This document shows, in pieces, positions 5,422 through 8,762 of a stretch of DNA of 8,762 nt (the stretch's first letter is position 1; each line of letters starts with the position of its first letter). The position numbers were made by a program, and so were the translations under genes. Under the pieces are notes generated by a model. That model made no database searches and had not been told where the DNA came from. It saw only the letters and a program-made list of their open reading frames with translations. Source of the stretch: Treponema sp. (GTDB taxonomy: Bacteria; Spirochaetota; Spirochaetia; Treponematales; Breznakiellaceae). The stretch spans positions 1-8,762 of the forward strand of contig JAITON010000168.1 in NCBI GenBank assembly GCA_031289935.1, given 5' to 3'.

Positions 5422-5952
5422 ATGGCAGCGTTTAATCTTGACGATTATATCAGAAAAGTACCCGATTTTCCTAAACCGGGGATCCTTTTTTATGACATCA
5501 CGAGCATTTTGACGGCTCCCCAGGTTTTTTCCTATTGCGTGGAAGCTATGGCCGATATTTACCGGGACCGGAAGATCGACGCCGTAGCGGCCATTGAGGC
5601 CCGGGGGTTCCTCTTTGCCGCACCCTTCGCGGTTCGTATGGGTATCCCCCTTATCCCGATCCGCAAGAAGGGCAAGCTACCCGGCCGGGTCCTGGCCAAG
5701 CAATACTCTCTGGAATATGCCCAGGCGGAGATCGAAATCCACCCCGATGATGTGCCCCAGGGTGGGAATATCCTTCTTATGGACGATCTGATTGCCACCG
5801 GTGGTACCCTTAAGGCGGCCTCAGAGCTGATTGCCGAGTCAGGCGCCCGGGTCGGCGCGATCTTCGGCGTGGTGAGTCTTTCCTTCATGCACTACGAGCG
5901 TGCCTTGGCCGGTATCCCCATCCACACCCTGATAACCTATGATTCGGAGTAG
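5422..5952 (+). CDS. apt: Adenine phosphoribosyltransferase
   Basis: This cytoplasmic purine-salvage enzyme makes AMP from adenine and phosphoribosyl pyrophosphate (PRPP). From the ATG at 5422 it has 176 residues, the normal family size. The N-terminal P-D-F-P-K-P-G-I motif lies at 14-21, A-R-G-F at 60-63, the flexible catalytic loop region R-K-K-G-K-L-P-G at 81-88, Y-S-L-E-Y at 95-99, and the PRPP-binding motif L-M-D-D-L-I-A-T-G-G-T at 119-129 with the acidic pair D121-D122. The frame is open to a GTG at 5386, but that start lies in the right arm of a palindrome and adds 12 residues not expected in the family. The ATG at 5422 has the ribosome site AAGGTGAGG at 5408-5416. It sits alone between the tRNA segment and groL. 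No promoter of its own was convincingly seen; the stem-loop just upstream may matter for expression. Confident assignment. Confidence 0.95.
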   Translation: MAAFNLDDYIRKVPDFPKPGILFYDITSILTAPQVFSYCVEAMADIYRDRKIDAVAAIEARGFLFAAPFAVRMGIPLIPIRKKGKLPGRVLAKQYSLEYAQAEIEIHPDDVPQGGNILLMDDLIATGGTLKAASELIAESGARVGAIFGVVSLSFMHYERALAGIPIHTLITYDSE

Positions 5953-5969
5953 GTTTTCTTCAAGACGGA

Positions 5970-5999
5970 TTGACTCTTTTACCCCTTTTGAGGTATTTT
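5970..5999 (+). promoter_or_regulatory. Candidate promoter for groL
   Basis: TTGACT (5970-5975) matches five of six -35 bases, and TATTTT (5994-5999) is a fair -10 box at 18-bp spacing, within the 120-bp gap between apt and groL. It overlaps a palindrome, CCCCTTT (5982-5988) with AAAGGGG (6000-6006), which could be an operator or a hairpin; no T-run follows it. No copy of the CIRCE operator of HrcA-controlled chaperone genes was seen in this gap. Confidence 0.45.
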
Positions 6000-6072
6000 A
6001 AAGGGGAGCCTTCTCTGAGGGCATCATAAATCATATTAATCTGGACAAAAGTCCAAAGGAGTTAAGAGAGTT

Positions 6073-7719
6073 ATGGCAAAGCAACTGATGTTCAACGAGG
6101 AAGCCCGGCGCAAGCTACTTGCCGGGGTTGAGCAAATTTCCAAGGCCGTCAAGGTGACCTTGGGCCCCAAGGGGCGGAATGTCCTGCTGGACAAGAAATT
6201 CGGCGCTCCCACGGTGACCAAGGACGGAGTTTCCGTGGCCAAGGAAGTGGAGCTGGTGGACCCCTATGAGAACATGGGGGCCCAACTCCTCAAGGAAGTG
6301 GCCACCAAGACCAACGACGTGGCTGGCGACGGGACCACCACCGCCACGGTACTGGCTTATTCTCTGGTCAAAGAGGGCCTCAAGTCCGTGGCCGCCGGGA
6401 TGACCCCTATTGAACTCAAGCGTGGTATCGACAAGGCGGTGGAAATCGCCGTGGAGGAGATCAAGAAGAACGCTAAGGAGATCAAGGATAAAGAAGAAAT
6501 CTCCCACGTTGCTTCGGTTTCCGCCAACAACGACAGTGAGATCGGCAACACCATCGCCGATGCTATGGAGAAGGTGGGCAAGGACGGAGTCATCACCGTA
6601 GAAGAGTCCAAGACCATGGACACCACCATTGAGTTTGTAGAAGGGATGCAGTTTGACCGGGGCTACATTTCAGCCTACTTTGTGACCGACCGGGACACCA
6701 TGACCACGGTCTACGAGGATGTTTACATCCTGATCCACGACAAGAAGATTTCCAGCATGAAGGACATGCTGCCCCTGCTGGAAAAGATCGCCCAGAGCGG
6801 CAAACCACTGCTCCTCATTGCCGAGGATGTGGACGGCGAGGCCCTTTCCACCCTGGTGCTCAACAGCCTTCGGGGTACCCTCAAGACGGTGGCCGTCAAG
6901 GCCCCCGGTTTCGGCGACCGCCGCAAGGCCATGTTGGAAGATATCGCCATCCTCACGGGTGGTGAGGTTATCACTGAGGAACTGGGGCTGAAGCTCGAAA
7001 ATACTGAGATTGGCCAGCTTGGTAAGGCTAAGACCGTCAAGATCGACAAGGATAACACCACGATCATCAACGGCGGGGGCAAGCAAAAGGATATCCAGGA
7101 CCGGATCGCCCAGATCAAGGCCCAAATTGAGGATACCACCAGCGACTACGACAAGGAGAAGCTCCAGGAACGGCTGGCCAAGCTGGCTGGCGGCGTGGCT
7201 GTCATCAACGTGGGGGCCGCCACTGAGGTGGAACTCAAAGAAAAGAAGCACCGGGTTGAGGACGCCCTGAGCGCCACCCGGGCGGCCATTGAGGAAGGTA
7301 TTGTGGCCGGCGGCGGACTGGCCCTGATTCAGGCGGTCATTGCCCTGGAGAAAGCTGATACTGTGGGTCTCAGCGATGACGAGAAGGTGGGCTTTAAGAT
7401 CGTAAAGCGTGCCCTGGAAGAGCCCATCCGCCAGATCGCCGAGAATGCCGGGCTGGACGGGGCGGTTATCGCTGACAAGGCCAAGGCCGAGAAGAAGGGC
7501 ATCGGCTATGACGCGGCCAAGATGGAGTGGACCGACATGGTGAAGGCCGGTATCATCGACCCCGCCAAGGTGACCCGGAGCGCTCTACAGAACGCGGCCT
7601 CCATCGCCAGCCTGCTCCTGACCACCGAGTGCGCCATCACCGATCTGCCCGAGAAAAAGGACCCGGCGCCGATGCCCGGTGGCGGTGGAATGGGCGGTAT
7701 GGGAGGCATGGATTACTAG
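6073..7719 (+). CDS. groL: Chaperonin GroEL (Hsp60, 60 kDa subunit)
   Basis: GroEL forms a double seven-subunit ring in the cytoplasm that folds proteins inside a cavity capped by GroES, driven by ATP. The protein is 548 residues, the standard length, and is complete. The nucleotide-binding L-G-P-K-G-R-N-V is at 30-37 and D-G-T-T-T at 86-90. The ATP-hydrolysis aspartate is D397 (equivalent to E. coli D398), and the chaperonin signature ending in A-G-G-G spans about 404-415. The C-terminus is the flexible Gly-Met tail G-G-M-G-G-M. The ATG at 6073 is the conserved M-A-K start; AAAGGAG at 6055-6061 is the ribosome site, with an 11-nt spacer that is on the long side. A tiny palindrome (TGGAC-AAAA-GTCCA, 6042-6055) abuts it. 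There is no groES on either side; separate groES and groEL loci are known in Treponema pallidum, which fits. Transcription should end at the terminator from 7761. Confidence 0.98.
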   Translation: MAKQLMFNEEARRKLLAGVEQISKAVKVTLGPKGRNVLLDKKFGAPTVTKDGVSVAKEVELVDPYENMGAQLLKEVATKTNDVAGDGTTTATVLAYSLVKEGLKSVAAGMTPIELKRGIDKAVEIAVEEIKKNAKEIKDKEEISHVASVSANNDSEIGNTIADAMEKVGKDGVITVEESKTMDTTIEFVEGMQFDRGYISAYFVTDRDTMTTVYEDVYILIHDKKISSMKDMLPLLEKIAQSGKPLLLIAEDVDGEALSTLVLNSLRGTLKTVAVKAPGFGDRRKAMLEDIAILTGGEVITEELGLKLENTEIGQLGKAKTVKIDKDNTTIINGGGKQKDIQDRIAQIKAQIEDTTSDYDKEKLQERLAKLAGGVAVINVGAATEVELKEKKHRVEDALSATRAAIEEGIVAGGGLALIQAVIALEKADTVGLSDDEKVGFKIVKRALEEPIRQIAENAGLDGAVIADKAKAEKKGIGYDAAKMEWTDMVKAGIIDPAKVTRSALQNAASIASLLLTTECAITDLPEKKDPAPMPGGGGMGGMGGMDY

Positions 7720-7760
7720 GAGCGATAACGCAACGCGCTTAGCATGTTTTGAGTAGTCCT

Positions 7761-7800
7761 GGGGAGTTTGTTTTAGAAGGCAGACTCCCCTTATTTTATA
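7761..7800 (+). terminator. Intrinsic terminator after groL
   Basis: GGGGAGTTTG (7761-7770) pairs with CAGACTCCCC (7781-7790) over 10 bp with one G:U, across a 10-nt loop, followed by the T-rich tail TTATTTTATA (7791-7800). It lies 41 nt after the groL stop and 17 nt before the next start. The stem and tail together make this the clearest terminator in the window. Confidence 0.85.
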
Positions 7801-7816
7801 TATAGAGCAATTTCAA

Positions 7817-8722
7817 ATGGGAAAAAAAGAACTCAGACCGATGGGCCTGGACGATATTGAAACGGCTTCGGCATATATCCGTGCCAAACAATCTGCGCCG
7901 GCATCGTCTTGTAAGGTTTGCCCGAGGGATATAGCGGCCATACAAAGTCACTTGCGGAACCTCATTGACCATCCCGATGACTTTGTCCTGGTGGTCTATA
8001 CTGATGGGACCGTACGGGCGGGCCGTACGGGCGGCGCTATAACCGGCCTAGGCGCTTTTCTCCACGATCCGGCGGGAAGCTATCTGGAGTGCCTCGGCGG
8101 GTTTTACGATAACGAAGCCGACTTTGCGCTCATCCTGGGCTATCTTCGGGGCAAGTTTCGAGATCACCGGATCGACTTTGTATATCCCCCGGAGAATACT
8201 ACCGCCCTGGGATACTTGCAAAGGGCCGGCGCGGTCTTCGAAAAGGCCCAGCGCTGTTTCGAGATCGGGCCGCAGGACTTTATCCCCAAGCCTGCCCGGC
8301 AGGCCATTGATTCGACGGTACCGGAGATTGTGCCCCTATCAGATCCGCTTCGGGCTGAGTACTGCCGTATCCATCAGGACGAAGGCCGCTACTGGACCGC
8401 CGAACGGGTTATGGCCGCGCCGGAGACCTTCAAGGTATTTCTCAGCATGGACGGGGACCGGGCGGCGGGCTATATTGATAGTACCTATAACAAGGATCCG
8501 GCGGAGATTTACGATCTCTTTATCGTGGAGGACTATTGGGGGACGGGCCGCGATGAGGCCTTACTCAACCGGGCCATTTCCGAGCTACTGACGGGCCGGA
8601 ACCGGCTGTTTGTCCAGGTAGATGCGGATGATGCCAGCATCGCCGCCCTCTATACCGGGTTTGGGGCCCTTGAGACCAGCCGGAGCCAAACCGCCTCGCT
8701 CTTATTCGTGGCGAGGGTTTAA
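7817..8722 (+). CDS. Two-domain GNAT-family acyltransferase-like protein
   Basis: The gene encodes 301 residues that look like two GNAT folds in tandem; such proteins normally move an acetyl group from acetyl-CoA to an amine, but the substrate here is unknown. The C-terminal half (about 168-301) is clearer: a strand with I-Y-D-L-F-I-V at 231-237, then the acetyl-CoA loop Y-W-G-T-G-R-D at 240-246 leading into a helix, and a late A-L-Y-T-G-F-G at 277-283 typical of the end of the fold. The N-terminal half (about 1-160) has a comparable ending near 128-142 (T-T-A-L-G-Y-L-Q-R-A-G) but no clear acetyl-CoA loop, so it may be inactive or structural. A C-x-x-C pair is at 32 and 35. The start is supported by the reading frame only, since no good Shine-Dalgarno sequence precedes 7817. 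It has its own transcription unit after the groL terminator. No feature was seen in the last 40 bases. Confidence 0.75.
   Translation: MGKKELRPMGLDDIETASAYIRAKQSAPASSCKVCPRDIAAIQSHLRNLIDHPDDFVLVVYTDGTVRAGRTGGAITGLGAFLHDPAGSYLECLGGFYDNEADFALILGYLRGKFRDHRIDFVYPPENTTALGYLQRAGAVFEKAQRCFEIGPQDFIPKPARQAIDSTVPEIVPLSDPLRAEYCRIHQDEGRYWTAERVMAAPETFKVFLSMDGDRAAGYIDSTYNKDPAEIYDLFIVEDYWGTGRDEALLNRAISELLTGRNRLFVQVDADDASIAALYTGFGALETSRSQTASLLFVARV
8010..8034. repeat. 13-bp-period tandem repeat within the GNAT gene
   Basis: CCGTACGGGCGG occurs at 8010-8021 and again at 8023-8034, separated by one G. The 13-bp period is not a multiple of three, so the two copies are read in different frames, giving V-R-A-G-R-T-G-G. 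It may be a small duplication compensated elsewhere, or chance in GC-rich DNA. Confidence 0.5.
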
Positions 8723-8762
8723 TACCCAAGAACCCGCAGACCATCTCCAGTTACCACTCCCG

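Noticed and set aside
6115..7251. Several minus-strand open frames opposite groL
   Set aside because: groL is complete and highly conserved over this interval. The antisense translations have no recognisable domain and result from the codon bias of a highly expressed gene.

Overview
The window is an ordinary-looking stretch of bacterial chromosome. The GroEL sequence, the stand-alone groL (no groES beside it), the small lipocalin-like lipoprotein and the moderately GC-rich coding style together suggest a spirochaete, most likely a gut-type Treponema. That assignment is inference from memory of protein families and has not been tested by a search.

Layout from left to right. (1) 1-660: an imperfect inverted repeat, then a small secreted lipoprotein gene. 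(2) 659-1190: a strikingly AT-rich segment with a minus-strand gene for a hydrophobic multi-pass membrane protein of unknown function. (3) 1194-2183: minus-strand ornithine carbamoyltransferase (argF/arcB), whose 3' end runs into a 12-bp tandem repeat that adds an unusual tail. (4) 2265-5009: divergent from argF, a large ATPase-like protein with a degenerate P-loop and TPR-like helical repeats. (5) 5007-5394: a non-coding, palindrome-rich segment bounded by an 18-of-19 inverted repeat. It holds a tRNA with anticodon CAU under a strong sigma-70-type promoter, followed by three consecutive stem-loops. (6) 5422-5952: apt, adenine salvage. (7) 6073-7719: groL, ending in a clear intrinsic terminator. 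(8) 7817-8722: a protein with two GNAT-like halves.

The genes do not form one pathway. They look like independently transcribed housekeeping genes (argF, tRNA, apt, groL) with less conserved genes between them. I did not find a convincing new multi-gene system. The places most worth a second look are the inverted-repeat-bounded tRNA segment, the argF tail with the adjoining AT-rich island, and the 914-residue ATPase-like protein with its altered Walker A motif.
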